A stretch of 64,000 nucleotides of DNA from an uncultured Roseicyclus sp. (GCA_947489665.1 CANLEH010000006.1:230151-294150), one strand, 5' to 3'. Shown: positions 16,246 to 24,798, counted from the stretch's first letter. The notes: a model not told the origin generated them from the letters alone. Made by a program: numbers and translations.

Positions 16246-17639
16246 CAGGCGAATTCCTCTTGCAGGGTGGGGAGTTGGGCGGCGGCTGCCCGGGGGGACA
16301 GGCCAAGCATCAGGATGACGGGGCCGGTGGTTTCAGCCGCCTCGATGTCTGCGGGCAGGGTCGCAAGTGTGCTGTTGATGATGAGCGTGTCGGAGCGGGA
16401 GGCATTCTCCACGGCCGTCACGGGCGTGTCGGGAGAGGCGCCGTGCATCATCAGGCGGCCTTGCAGGAACCGCGCGCCTTTCGCGCCCATGTAGATGGCC
16501 GCGACCTGGCCGGGCTTAGTCAGGTTGCGCCAATCGTGTTCGGCGAAGCCTTTCACGTCATGGCCCGTCAGGAACCGCATCGCGGAATTGCGGCCACGCT
16601 TCGTCAAGCTCTGGCCAAGCTGCGCGGCGGCGGCATTGGCGGCGGTGATGCCGGGGACGATGGACCATTCGATGCCGTGTTCGTCGAGCACGTCGAGTTC
16701 TTCATCGAGCCGTCCGTAGACACCCGGGTCACCGGATTTCAGGCGCACGACCTGCGCGCCGGTTTGGGCGTGTTCCACCATCAGCGCGCCGATATCCTCT
16801 TGCCGGGTGGAGGGGCCGAAGCCTTGCTTGCCGACATTCAGAAGCGTCGCCTCGCGCCGGGCAAGTTCGAGGATTTCGGGGGCGGCGAGGCGGTCGTGGA
16901 TGACGACATCAGCCTCATCCAGCAGCTTACGGGCTTTCAGGGTCAAAAGCTCAGGGTCGCCGGGACCCGCACCAACGAGAGCGACGTGACCTTGGCGGTC
17001 ATCTGCGGTGATGTGGTCGACCAGCAAGTCGCCAAGGGCGGTCTCCACGCCAGATTTTCCTTCTTTTGCAAGGGCTTCAGGACCGGTCTTGAAGTAGTAT
17101 GCCTGCCAGAAATCGCGGCGCTTGCGGCCCATGGGCAGAACGTTGACGGCTGCGCGGAAGCCTTGGCCGATGCGGGCGAGTATGCCGAGGGACGGCGGCA
17201 GCGACGCTTCGAGGTCGGCTTTGATCTTGCGGGCAAGGACGGGGGCCGCCCCTTCGGTGCCGATAGCCACTGTCACCGGGTCGCGATCCACGATGGCGGG
17301 GGTGATGAATTGGGAGCCGTCGAGGTTGTCGACGATGTTGACGAGCGCGCCGTCCGCGCGGGCGAGGTTGGCAATGCGAGCATCCTCGGCGTCATCTTCG
17401 GTTGCGGCATAGGCGAGGGAGGCGCAAAGGGCATCACCCGGCGCGAAGGCGCGCTTCACGAGGCGCAGCTTGCGCTCGGCGTCCCACGCGATGATCTCGG
17501 GGGCAGCTTCTTCCGCGAAGACCGTGACTTTAGCCTCGGTCTTCAGGATTAGGCGCAATTTGGCCAGCGCCGCATCACCACCACCAGCCAGTACAACCCG
17601 GCGGCCGCGGAGGTCGAGAAAGATCGGAAAGTGACGCAT
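16245..17639 (-). CDS. cysG: siroheme synthase
   Basis: CysG makes siroheme from uroporphyrinogen III. The N-terminal third is the precorrin-2 dehydrogenase/ferrochelatase domain (VVLAGGGDAA at residues 15-24, then a NIVDN motif). The C-terminal part is the SAM-dependent methyltransferase (VGAGPGDPELLTLKA from residue 222, RLKSGDPGVYGR, VPGITAA). The 464-residue length is normal for the trifunctional enzyme. The start at 17639 has AAAGG upstream. It is the first gene of the sulfur operon and is divergent from an Lrp/AsnC regulator across a 142-base region, which probably controls it. Confidence 0.94.
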   Translation of the reverse strand: MRHFPIFLDLRGRRVVLAGGGDAALAKLRLILKTEAKVTVFAEEAAPEIIAWDAERKLRLVKRAFAPGDALCASLAYAATEDDAEDARIANLARADGALVNIVDNLDGSQFITPAIVDRDPVTVAIGTEGAAPVLARKIKADLEASLPPSLGILARIGQGFRAAVNVLPMGRKRRDFWQAYYFKTGPEALAKEGKSGVETALGDLLVDHITADDRQGHVALVGAGPGDPELLTLKARKLLDEADVVIHDRLAAPEILELARREATLLNVGKQGFGPSTRQEDIGALMVEHAQTGAQVVRLKSGDPGVYGRLDEELDVLDEHGIEWSIVPGITAANAAAAQLGQSLTKRGRNSAMRFLTGHDVKGFAEHDWRNLTKPGQVAAIYMGAKGARFLQGRLMMHGASPDTPVTAVENASRSDTLIINSTLATLPADIEAAETTGPVILMLGLSPRAAAAQLPTLQEEFA

Positions 17640-17781
17640 GATGCGGAACCTTTGAAGCGTTGATGTCCACCAAGATAGAATTATTTCCCAAGAATTGGCA
17701 GATCGAGCTTGCTGAAAGGGACGCCCGTTCTGTATTGCGCTGAGGCAGGAACCTACGTTCGCCAAACCAAGGAACACCCGA

Positions 17782-18258
17782 ATGACCGTCCAGATCGATG
17801 CCCTCGACCGGAAAATCCTTCACGCCTTGCAGGAGGATGCGAGCCGATCCCTGGATGAAATTGCCAAGATCGTTGGCTCGTCCAAGACGCCCGTCTGGAC
17901 GCGGATTCGCAAGATGCGGGACGGGGGGATCATCGGGCAGCACACGGTGCTGTTGGATGCCGAGGCTTTGGGGCTAGAGGCTTGTTTTTTCGTGCTAATC
18001 CGGACGTCGGAGCATGAAGCGGAGTGGCAGAACAAGTTCCTCCGCACGCTCAGGGAACGTGCGGAGGTGATGGAGGCGCACCGGCTGGCGGGCGATATCG
18101 ACTACATCCTGAAAGTGCGCGTGGCGAACGCGCGGGCTTATGACGAATTCTACCAGGCCCTGATCTCGGAAGTGCGGATCTACAACGTCACCGCCCTTCT
18201 GAGCATGGAAGAGATCAAATCAACGCCGCTTCTGCCACTGGCTTCAGTTCCGTCGTGA
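17782..18258 (+). CDS. Lrp/AsnC family transcriptional regulator
   Basis: This 158-residue regulator has the N-terminal helix-turn-helix (SLDEIAKIVGSSKTPVWTRIRKM) and the C-terminal RAM ligand domain (HRLAGDIDYILKVRV). Lrp/AsnC proteins sense amino acids or related compounds. Lying divergent to cysG, it is the best candidate regulator of the cysteine operon. The 142-base shared region has two AGAATT hexamers 18 bases apart (from about 17673) that could be part of a site. Its last 44 bases overlap the end of the convergent hydrolase-OsmC gene. Confidence 0.9.
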   Translation: MTVQIDALDRKILHALQEDASRSLDEIAKIVGSSKTPVWTRIRKMRDGGIIGQHTVLLDAEALGLEACFFVLIRTSEHEAEWQNKFLRTLRERAEVMEAHRLAGDIDYILKVRVANARAYDEFYQALISEVRIYNVTALLSMEEIKSTPLLPLASVPS

Positions 18259-19447
18259 TATGCGCCCCCGCCTCGAGCGAGCGGTGCACTGGGCATTTAT
18301 CGGCAATCTCCAACAGGCGTTGGCGTTGGCTGTCGTCCAACTTGCCTTTCAGAGTGATCTTCCGCGTGAACTGATCCAGTGGCCCGACCTCGACCCCCGC
18401 ATCCTGCGCATGAACGCGGTTGTGTGTGACGTCGACCGACACATGGTCGAGCGGCCATTTCTTGCGGCGCGCATACATGCGGATGGTCATCGAGGTGCAG
18501 GCGCCGAGGCCAGCGGCAAGGAATTGGTAGGGCGTCAGGCCCTGATCAGTGCCGCCATAGCTTTCGGGCTCATCCGCGACGACATGGTGCTTGGGCCCCG
18601 CGAACACGTCCTGCCGAAAGCCGTTCGGGTCAACCTCGTCGGTGCGGGTCACACCTTCGGGCGCGCCGATGGGCGGGGCAGGGTGCTTGAGGTCCAGGTA
18701 CTTTCCGGCCCAGGACGCGATCACGTCGGCGGCGTAATCGGCATCTTTCTGGCGGGTCACGAGGTGGTCGGCATCATCCAAAGTTACGAATGATTTCGGG
18801 TGCTTGGCGGCGAGGAAGATGCGGGTGGCGTTCTCGACCCCGACCACATCATCCAATGGCGCGTGCATGACGAGCAGGGCCTTGTTCAGGTTGGCGATGT
18901 CGGGTGCAAGCTCGGACGCTTTCACATCCTCGATGAACTCGGCCCCGATGCGAATGGGGCGACCGCCAAGGATGACCTCGCCCGCGCCTTTGGTGACGAT
19001 ATCGTCGAGCGCGTCGTTGAAATTGTGTGTGACATGTTCGGGGTCGAACGGGGCGCCGATGGTGGCCACGGCCTTGATCGACGGGATCTGACCGGACGCG
19101 CGCAGCACGGCGGCCCCGCCGAGGGAATGGCCGATGATGAGCGAGGGCGCCATGCCGCGTTCATCCAGCGTGTCGGCGGCGGCGACAAGGTCGGCCACGT
19201 TGGAGGTGAAGGAGGTATTCTCGAATTCACCCCCGGAATGGCCGAGCCCCGTGAAGTCGAAGCGCAGCACGGCGATGCCTTGGGCCGCCAGGCGGGCCGC
19301 GATGCGGCGGGCGGCCATGATATCCTTGCCGCAGGTGAAGCAATGAGCCAGCAGGGCCGTGGCGATATGGGCGCCATCAGGCAGATCCAGACGGGCGGCA
19401 AGCAGGTCCCCGGAATGGCCGGGGAAAGTGAAACGTTCGGTGTGCAT
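18215..19447 (-). CDS. bifunctional alpha/beta hydrolase-OsmC fusion
   Basis: This 410-residue fusion has an N-terminal alpha/beta hydrolase (about residues 1-250; nucleophile Ser in IIGHSLGGAAVL, acid in APLDDVVG, His in DDADHLV). A C-terminal OsmC/Ohr domain follows, with the two redox cysteines in GACTSMTIRMYA and DKCPVHRS. OsmC proteins destroy organic hydroperoxides by thiol chemistry. The pairing suggests an esterase acting on peroxidised lipids or esters; that is inference. The start at 19447 has AAGGGACA upstream. The 3-prime end overlaps the Lrp gene on the other strand. Confidence 0.9.
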   Translation of the reverse strand: MHTERFTFPGHSGDLLAARLDLPDGAHIATALLAHCFTCGKDIMAARRIAARLAAQGIAVLRFDFTGLGHSGGEFENTSFTSNVADLVAAADTLDERGMAPSLIIGHSLGGAAVLRASGQIPSIKAVATIGAPFDPEHVTHNFNDALDDIVTKGAGEVILGGRPIRIGAEFIEDVKASELAPDIANLNKALLVMHAPLDDVVGVENATRIFLAAKHPKSFVTLDDADHLVTRQKDADYAADVIASWAGKYLDLKHPAPPIGAPEGVTRTDEVDPNGFRQDVFAGPKHHVVADEPESYGGTDQGLTPYQFLAAGLGACTSMTIRMYARRKKWPLDHVSVDVTHNRVHAQDAGVEVGPLDQFTRKITLKGKLDDSQRQRLLEIADKCPVHRSLEAGAHITTELKPVAEAALI

Positions 19448-19572
19448 GGTCTTTGTCCCTTGTCCTGGGCTGACCATGTGGGCGGAGGCCCGCCTGCCGC
19501 AACATGTGTGACATTGTTCTCACGGCTCCGTGCACCTACGTGGCTAAGACGTGATGAATTGAGGTGGTATTA

Positions 19573-20451
19573 GTGCGTCTATTGAGAGGGCTCGTGCGCC
19601 TGTGCGCGGTGTTGGGCGGTTTGACCTTATTGGCGAGCTATCTGGGCGCTGTTCACCCTGTGGGCGATTCGCTAGCGGTGTTTCGCGCGTGGATTGCAGC
19701 GGGCGTGGCTCTGGCGGGACTGCTAGCGCTGATGCTCTCCGTGAAACGCGCGGGGTGGGCGGCGATCCTTTTTGCATTGGTTGCAGGGGGGCCGATTGCC
19801 GCGATGGTTTATGGGCCCAATGCCGAGACACCGAGCGGGGCTGTGACGGTCTACACCAAGAACACTCTGGGCGGATGGGGCGACGATGCGGCCATCACAG
19901 AGGATATTCTTGAGACCGGCGCGGATATTGTCCTGTTACAGGAGCTAAGCCGCACGCGGAGCGATTTCGGCGCAGCGCTCGCCGAGAGCCACCCCCATCA
20001 GCATGTTTGCCAGTATTCGGAGCGATCCGGCATGGCGGTGATGGCGCGCTGGCCGGTGCTGGAGACCTATTGCTCGCCGCATCGGTCCTTTGCCGCCGCG
20101 CGGGTGGATGCACCGGGCGGACCGGTTTGGGCCGTGTCCACGCATCTGGTCTGGCCCTATCCGCATGCGCAGGCGCGGTATCTGGAAGAGGCGCTGCCGT
20201 TTCTGCAAGGCATTGAAGGCCGCGTGATCGTGGCGGGTGACTTCAACATGGTGCCCTGGGGCCATTCCGTCCGGCAGATCGCCGAGACGACGGGCACCGA
20301 ACGGATCGGACCGCTGTTCACAACCATCGAAGTGCGGGACGTGCCGTTCCAGATCGACCACGTGCTGACCAACGGCGACGGCATGGTGGAGCGGCGGCCC
20401 CGGCTGGGGTCGGACCACTATGGTCTGGTCGCACAGATCGGCTGGGAGTGA
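19573..20451 (+). CDS. membrane-anchored endonuclease/exonuclease/phosphatase family protein
   Basis: The 292-residue protein has three N-terminal transmembrane segments within the first 85 residues. A periplasmic EEP domain follows, with the metal-binding Glu in LLQELSRTRSDF, the STHLVWPYP histidine, the VAGDFNMVPW Asp/Asn pair and the final SDHYGL. The fold covers DNases, sphingomyelinases and inositol phosphatases; an envelope substrate such as a phosphodiester lipid is likely. The start at GTG 19573 is favoured by GAGGTGG five bases before it; a GTG three codons upstream is possible. Confidence 0.85.
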   Translation: MRLLRGLVRLCAVLGGLTLLASYLGAVHPVGDSLAVFRAWIAAGVALAGLLALMLSVKRAGWAAILFALVAGGPIAAMVYGPNAETPSGAVTVYTKNTLGGWGDDAAITEDILETGADIVLLQELSRTRSDFGAALAESHPHQHVCQYSERSGMAVMARWPVLETYCSPHRSFAAARVDAPGGPVWAVSTHLVWPYPHAQARYLEEALPFLQGIEGRVIVAGDFNMVPWGHSVRQIAETTGTERIGPLFTTIEVRDVPFQIDHVLTNGDGMVERRPRLGSDHYGLVAQIGWE

Positions 20452-20460
20452 GCAGGGCGG

Positions 20461-21792
20461 TTACGTTTCGCCCATCAGCGCCGCATCAAATGGATAGGTT
20501 GTCAGGTTCTCATACCCATCCTCGGTGATCAGGACCTGATCCTCCAGCTTGATGCAGAAATCGCCGTCCTCTTCACCGATCAGGGCTTCGACACAGAGCA
20601 TCATTCCCGGCTCCAGTGCATATTCCCACGCGCTGTCATGGTGGTGGTCCGGGTAGCCCACATGGGGCCATTCATCGCAGAGCCCCACACCGTGCATTTG
20701 GCAGGAGTATTTCCGATTGTCGTATTTCGGGTCGAGCTTGTGGCCGTTATGGACCAGATCGTTGATCGTGATGCCGGGGCGCAGGCGGTCCATGTTGACC
20801 TGAATATGCTCCATCCCGTGTTTCATCGCCTCGATCATATCCGGGCGCGGTTTCTCCGGGCCGGTCCACCAAGTGCGCGAGATGTCGACGCAAAGGCCGT
20901 AACAGCCGATCAGGTCGGTATCGAGGGCACTGATTTCGTTGGCCTGTAGCGTGCGGGGACCGCATTCCTGGAACCACGGATTGGTGCGGGGGCCGGAGGA
21001 GAAGAGGCGCGTTTCGATCCACTCGCCGCCGCGTTTGATGTTTTCGGCATGGAGGACGGCCCAGATTTCATCTTCGGTCTTGCCGGGGGCGATGGCGTCT
21101 TCCATGGCCTTGAGGCTTTTTTCGCAGGCATCCACGGCGCAGCGCATGGCGAGGATTTCGTCGGGACCTTTCACTTTGCGGGCATGTTCGGTGATGAATT
21201 CGCCGTCTTTCAGGTCAAAGCCCCGCGCCTCCAGCGCGCGCGCGCCGTGGAGCAGGATCTTGTCGACGGCGAGGCGCTTGTTTGTGCCCGCATGGGCGGC
21301 CATGATCTCGGCCACTTCGCCGCTGAAGGCCTCCGCCGTTTCATCACCTCGGTCGCCGACCGAGAAGTAGAACATCGACGCGCCGGAGCGGACCTCGCGC
21401 ACCAGAGGGTTGTGATCGGCCAGAAATGGCGCGTTTTTATATTCCCACAGCACCATATGGCCGTCAGCGCAGACGAGGCAGGCGCGGAAGGGATTGTGGG
21501 TGTTCCACAGCTGCATGTTCGTGGTGTCGGTGGCGTAGCGGATGTTGAGCGGGTCAAAGACCAGCACGCCGCCGTAGTCATTCGCCTGCAACTGCGCGAC
21601 CAGCCTGTCGAGCCGGAATTGGCGCAAGGCCTGCAGGTTGGGAAGCGTCAGGCCCGCCGCGGCCCATTCGGCATAGGCCAGCGGGGTTGGCCCAATCTCG
21701 ATCCGGTCATTGTCGTTGAGGGTGCCGTCGGGCAGCATGAGGCCGTGGGCCGGATCGATCTTGCGGGTGTGGCGGCGATAGGCTTGGTTCAT
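20461..21792 (-). CDS. dddP: dimethylsulfoniopropionate lyase DddP
   Basis: DddP cleaves DMSP to DMS and acrylate. It has an M24 peptidase fold but uses iron rather than doing proteolysis. Against the residues recalled for the Ruegeria lacuscaerulensis enzyme (D295, D297, D307, H371, E406 and E421 for metal; D377 as base), this 443-residue protein has D291, D293, D303, H367, E402, E417 and D373, all at a constant offset of four. Family stretches such as TNMQLWNTHNPFRA, GEWIETRLFSSGPRTNP and YENLTTYPFD are present. This separates it from ordinary prolidases or creatinases. The start follows GGGAGACAA. It is divergent from a DUF3445 gene with 80 bases between. Confidence 0.93.
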   Translation of the reverse strand: MNQAYRRHTRKIDPAHGLMLPDGTLNDNDRIEIGPTPLAYAEWAAAGLTLPNLQALRQFRLDRLVAQLQANDYGGVLVFDPLNIRYATDTTNMQLWNTHNPFRACLVCADGHMVLWEYKNAPFLADHNPLVREVRSGASMFYFSVGDRGDETAEAFSGEVAEIMAAHAGTNKRLAVDKILLHGARALEARGFDLKDGEFITEHARKVKGPDEILAMRCAVDACEKSLKAMEDAIAPGKTEDEIWAVLHAENIKRGGEWIETRLFSSGPRTNPWFQECGPRTLQANEISALDTDLIGCYGLCVDISRTWWTGPEKPRPDMIEAMKHGMEHIQVNMDRLRPGITINDLVHNGHKLDPKYDNRKYSCQMHGVGLCDEWPHVGYPDHHHDSAWEYALEPGMMLCVEALIGEEDGDFCIKLEDQVLITEDGYENLTTYPFDAALMGET

Positions 21793-21872
21793 TGTTGTCT
21801 CCCTTGCCTTGTCAGCGTGACGCAGGGAAGCGGAGGCAATCGCGCCGAAATGCGGCATGAGAAGCGTCGGAA

Positions 21873-22667
21873 ATGGACAACGTTCTACAAGATCACCTTC
21901 CGACCGCGCCGTGGATGGCGGAAGCCACGCGGCGCTTGCCGGGGTTGCAGCCCTTGGGCGGGTACCATGATTGGCTGCCGACTGATGAGGCCTTTGCGGG
22001 TCAGATGGCCGTGCGGGAGCAATTGCTGGCCGAGCGCCGGGACGAGGTCATCGCGCAGGTGCCGAGCTGTGGGCCCGCGGTGGATGAGCTCTACGAAGAG
22101 GTGCTGTATTATCTGGGTGGCGGACGGGGATATGAGTGGGATGCGCATGGATGCATCCGGCCCGATGGCGTTCATGTCGCCTTGGATGAAGGTGACAAGT
22201 TGGGGACGCTGGCACGCCTGGTTCAGCAGGATCTGTGTGTGCTGGAAAAGCCGGACGGGGCGGATGAGCATGTGCTGACCGCAGCGATCTTGTGTTTCCC
22301 GGCCAGTTGGACGCTGGCGGAAAAGATCGGGCGGCCCCTATCAGAAATCCACGGGCCGGTGGCGGAATATGACGGTGCAATGGCCCGCCGGGTGCAGCGG
22401 GTGTTTGATCATCTGCGTGATGATACGCCGGTCTGGCGGCAGAATGCGTTGATCTACGAGGATCCCGCGCTGTTTCAGCCGCGCAGGATGTCCGCGCCGC
22501 GTGTCGCGCGCCATGGGGCGGGGTATTTGCGGTCTGAGCGGCAGGTCTTGCTGCGATTGCTGGAGACCCGGGCGGTGGTGTTTTCGATCCACACCTATGT
22601 GGTGCCGATGGAGCGTTTGACGACTACCCAGCGCGCGGGTTTGGCCGATGTTGCGCACGTGACCTGA
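21873..22667 (+). CDS. DUF3445 (heme-dependent oxidative N-demethylase-like) protein
   Basis: This 264-residue protein matches the DUF3445 family, whose characterised relatives are subunits of heme-dependent N-demethylating oxygenases. Visible hallmarks are LYEEVLYYLGG, the LCFPASWTLAEKIG stretch and the C-terminal RSERQVLLRLLETRAVVFSIHTY with conserved Arg and His. Partner subunits of the amine oxygenase are not seen nearby. It starts 80 bases from dddP in the other direction, so the two may share regulation. Its substrate is unknown. Confidence 0.8.
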   Translation: MDNVLQDHLPTAPWMAEATRRLPGLQPLGGYHDWLPTDEAFAGQMAVREQLLAERRDEVIAQVPSCGPAVDELYEEVLYYLGGGRGYEWDAHGCIRPDGVHVALDEGDKLGTLARLVQQDLCVLEKPDGADEHVLTAAILCFPASWTLAEKIGRPLSEIHGPVAEYDGAMARRVQRVFDHLRDDTPVWRQNALIYEDPALFQPRRMSAPRVARHGAGYLRSERQVLLRLLETRAVVFSIHTYVVPMERLTTTQRAGLADVAHVT

Positions 22668-22780
22668 AGGCGCGGCTTGCGCCGCATTCGTTTTCTTTTG
22701 CGTTTGCACGCAGCAAAGGCGGCTTTGCCGCCTGTTGGGGCGTTGCCCCAAACCCCAAGGTATTTCCAAAACAAGGAAGG
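22667..22780 (+). repeat. Rhodobacteraceae-type intergenic repeat, copy B
   Basis: Starting at the stop codon of the DUF3445 gene, AAGGCGCGGCTTGCGCCGCATTCG and the following 40 bases nearly repeat 1631-1694. Two small hairpins (GGCGGCTTTGCCGCC, GGGGCGTTGCCCC) come next, then CCCCAAGGTATTTCCAAAACAAGGAAGG. It fills the gap to the dCTP deaminase stop. The palindromes may also act as terminators for the convergent genes. Confidence 0.7.
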
Positions 22781-22794
22781 GGGGGCGGCCGGGT

Positions 22795-23871
22795 TTAGGG
22801 TTTGAAATGTTTGGAGAGTTTCAGGCCCTGGCCCTGGTAGTTGGAAGCGATGTCCTGCCCGTAGAGTTGGGTGGGGGCGGAGGCCATGGCCTCGTAGACA
22901 AGGCGGCCCACGGTTTGGCCGTGTTCGAGGACGAAGGGGCTTTCGTGGCAGCGGACTTCGAGGACGCCGCGTGCTGGCACACCGTGGCCGAAGCCGGGAT
23001 CGAAGAAGCCTGCGTAGTGTACCCGGAATTCACCGACCATGGCGAGGTAGGGCGCCATTTCAGCGGCGCAGTCGGGTGGGATCGTCACGGCCTCGCGGCT
23101 GACCAGGATGTAGAAGGCGCCGGGGTCGAGGATGATCTGGCCATTGGTGGAATGCAGTTCCTCCCAAAAATCGGCGGTGGGGTGGGTGCCGATCTGGGTT
23201 AGATCGATGACACCGGTATGGGGTTTGGCGCGGTAGCCGACGAGGGTGCCTTTGGACGGCGAAAGGTCGACGGAGAAGCCGAGGCCCTCGTCGATCAGCG
23301 GAGCTTGGTCGACGAGAGGCGTGTCGGCATGGCGCGCGGCGAGATCGGCATCTGACAGCGTGGCATGGCCGCGGCGGAAGCGGATTTGGTTGAGGCGCAG
23401 ACCAGGCTCGATCTTGACGGAGAAGGAGCGGGGGCAGATTTCAGCGTAGAGCGGGCCTTTGTAGCCCGCCGGGATGCGGTCGAACTCGACGCCGCCATCG
23501 GCGATCACGCGGGTCAGGCAATCGACACGGCCGGTGGAGGATTTGGCGTTGCACACGGCTGTGATGTCGGCCGGTAGGGCCAGGCCTTCCATCAGCGGGA
23601 CGACGTAGACGCAGCCCTTTTCCAGCACCGCACCTTGGGTCAGGTCCATCTCGTGCATGGTGAATTCGGGCAGGCGGTCCGCGACGGGGCGGCCTTCGCC
23701 GGCGAGAAAGGACGCGCGGACACGGTAGGCTTTGTGACCGAGGCGCAAATCGAGGCTGGCGGGTTGGATCTGGCCATCGGGCAGGGGTGTGGTGGCGGTG
23801 ATTTCACCGGCCTCCAGCATCGCGGCAATCGCGTTGTCGGGCAGCACTCCGAAGGCGTGGGTCTTGGTCAT
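22795..23871 (-). CDS. dcd: 2'-deoxycytidine 5'-triphosphate deaminase (long form)
   Basis: The enzyme converts dCTP to dUTP for thymidylate synthesis. The 358-residue length, about twice that of E. coli Dcd, reflects two dUTPase-like domains in tandem: one with QPASLDLRLG, AKSSTGRVD and GYKGPLYAEI, the other with FWEELH, RVHYAGFFDPGFGHG and a closing SNYQGQGLKLS. This long form is usual in alphaproteobacteria. The start at 23871 was chosen over an upstream ATG-free extension because the family begins near GVLPDNAI. A tRNA gene follows upstream on the same strand. Confidence 0.92.
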   Translation of the reverse strand: MTKTHAFGVLPDNAIAAMLEAGEITATTPLPDGQIQPASLDLRLGHKAYRVRASFLAGEGRPVADRLPEFTMHEMDLTQGAVLEKGCVYVVPLMEGLALPADITAVCNAKSSTGRVDCLTRVIADGGVEFDRIPAGYKGPLYAEICPRSFSVKIEPGLRLNQIRFRRGHATLSDADLAARHADTPLVDQAPLIDEGLGFSVDLSPSKGTLVGYRAKPHTGVIDLTQIGTHPTADFWEELHSTNGQIILDPGAFYILVSREAVTIPPDCAAEMAPYLAMVGEFRVHYAGFFDPGFGHGVPARGVLEVRCHESPFVLEHGQTVGRLVYEAMASAPTQLYGQDIASNYQGQGLKLSKHFKP

Positions 23872-23974
23872 GTGGGTCTGGCGCTCCGTCGGGCTGGCTT
23901 GGCGCCGGAGAAAAGCGGGAATGGGCCCGGCGCGCAAGGGGCGCGGGCGAATTTGAAGTGGTAGTGCGGTGATT

Positions 23975-24051
23975 TGGTCGGGCTAGCAGGACTCGAACCT
24001 GCGACCTTCCGTCCCCCAGACGGACGCGCTACCAGGCTGCGCCATAGCCCG
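23975..24051 (-). tRNA. tRNA-Pro (anticodon GGG)
   Basis: The 77-base minus-strand sequence folds as a full cloverleaf. The acceptor stem CGGGCTA pairs with TAGCCCG, the anticodon stem TCCGT pairs with ACGGA around the loop CTGGGGG (anticodon GGG), and GCAGG/CCTGC encloses TTCGAGT in the T arm. The CCA end is encoded. Confidence 0.97.
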
Positions 24052-24111
24052 ACTACGCGCCCTTCTACCCATTTCTGACGGCGGTGCAAGAGACGCTTTG
24101 GATGCGCCCCG

Positions 24112-24798
24112 TTATTGCGGGCGCGCAGCCTCGCCCATCTTGTCGCGCAGGGCCTTGAGGGCGGGCAGGTGGCTGGCGAGAACCCCGGGGGAGCGGGCGA
24201 ATTGGGCCAGTTGGGTCAATGCGCTTTCGGCGCTGACCGCTGTTTGGGGTGCTGGTGTTGAGGGGGTTTCTACGCCAGCAGCGGGAGGGACGGCCTGCTC
24301 AGTGGTCTTGTCCATTGCAGGTTCGGGATCAGGTGATGCGACCTCAGAGGCTGCAATTGGCGCGCTCTCTGACGGTTCCGGCGCGGTCGGGATGTCACTC
24401 TCCTCTGGTGCGTCCGGCGTCTCTGACACCTCATCCCCATCAGCCAGAGCGTCTGCGGCGGCGTCCTTTTCCCATTCCTGATCCGGCGTGATGTCGATCA
24501 CATCGGCATCTTCCAGAAGGCTGTCGATCGGAGGGGACAGGGCAGTGATGGCGTCGAGCCCTTCCTCGGATATCATCTTTTTCACGCCGCGTATGGTCAT
24601 GCCCCGGTCGTGAAGCAGCACCTTGATCCCGCCCACCAACTCCATGTCGGATGGGCGATAGTAGCGTCGCCCGCCGGCGCGCTTGACCGGTTTGATCTGA
24701 TTGAATTTGGATTCCCAAAACCGCAGCACATGGGCGGCGACGCCAAGCCAATCGGCGACCTCCCGGATGGTGCGGAACGCTTGCGCGGATTTGGCCAT
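24112..24798 (-). CDS. MerR family regulator with long disordered tail
   Basis: The first 80 residues form a MerR-type winged helix ([46 protein letters not shown]). The remaining 150 residues are rich in Pro, Ala, Glu, Ser and Asp with no predicted fold, ending in a short amphipathic stretch. No metal-binding cysteines are present, so it is not a metal sensor of the classic type. It follows ihfA by 78 bases in the same direction. This ihfA-merR pairing is common in Rhodobacterales; the regulated genes are unknown. Confidence 0.88.
   Translation of the reverse strand: MAKSAQAFRTIREVADWLGVAAHVLRFWESKFNQIKPVKRAGGRRYYRPSDMELVGGIKVLLHDRGMTIRGVKKMISEEGLDAITALSPPIDSLLEDADVIDITPDQEWEKDAAADALADGDEVSETPDAPEESDIPTAPEPSESAPIAASEVASPDPEPAMDKTTEQAVPPAAGVETPSTPAPQTAVSAESALTQLAQFARSPGVLASHLPALKALRDKMGEAARPQ

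Noticed and set aside
16260..17552. 430-codon plus-strand open frame
   Set aside because: Antisense to cysG and without family motifs or a ribosome site.
20461..21792. Annotation as Xaa-Pro aminopeptidase or creatinase
   Set aside because: The full set of DddP metal and catalytic residues at a constant offset makes DMSP lyase the better call.
21049..22278. 409-codon plus-strand open frame across dddP and the DUF3445 gene
   Set aside because: Antisense to dddP and out of frame in DUF3445; both real genes have clear motifs.
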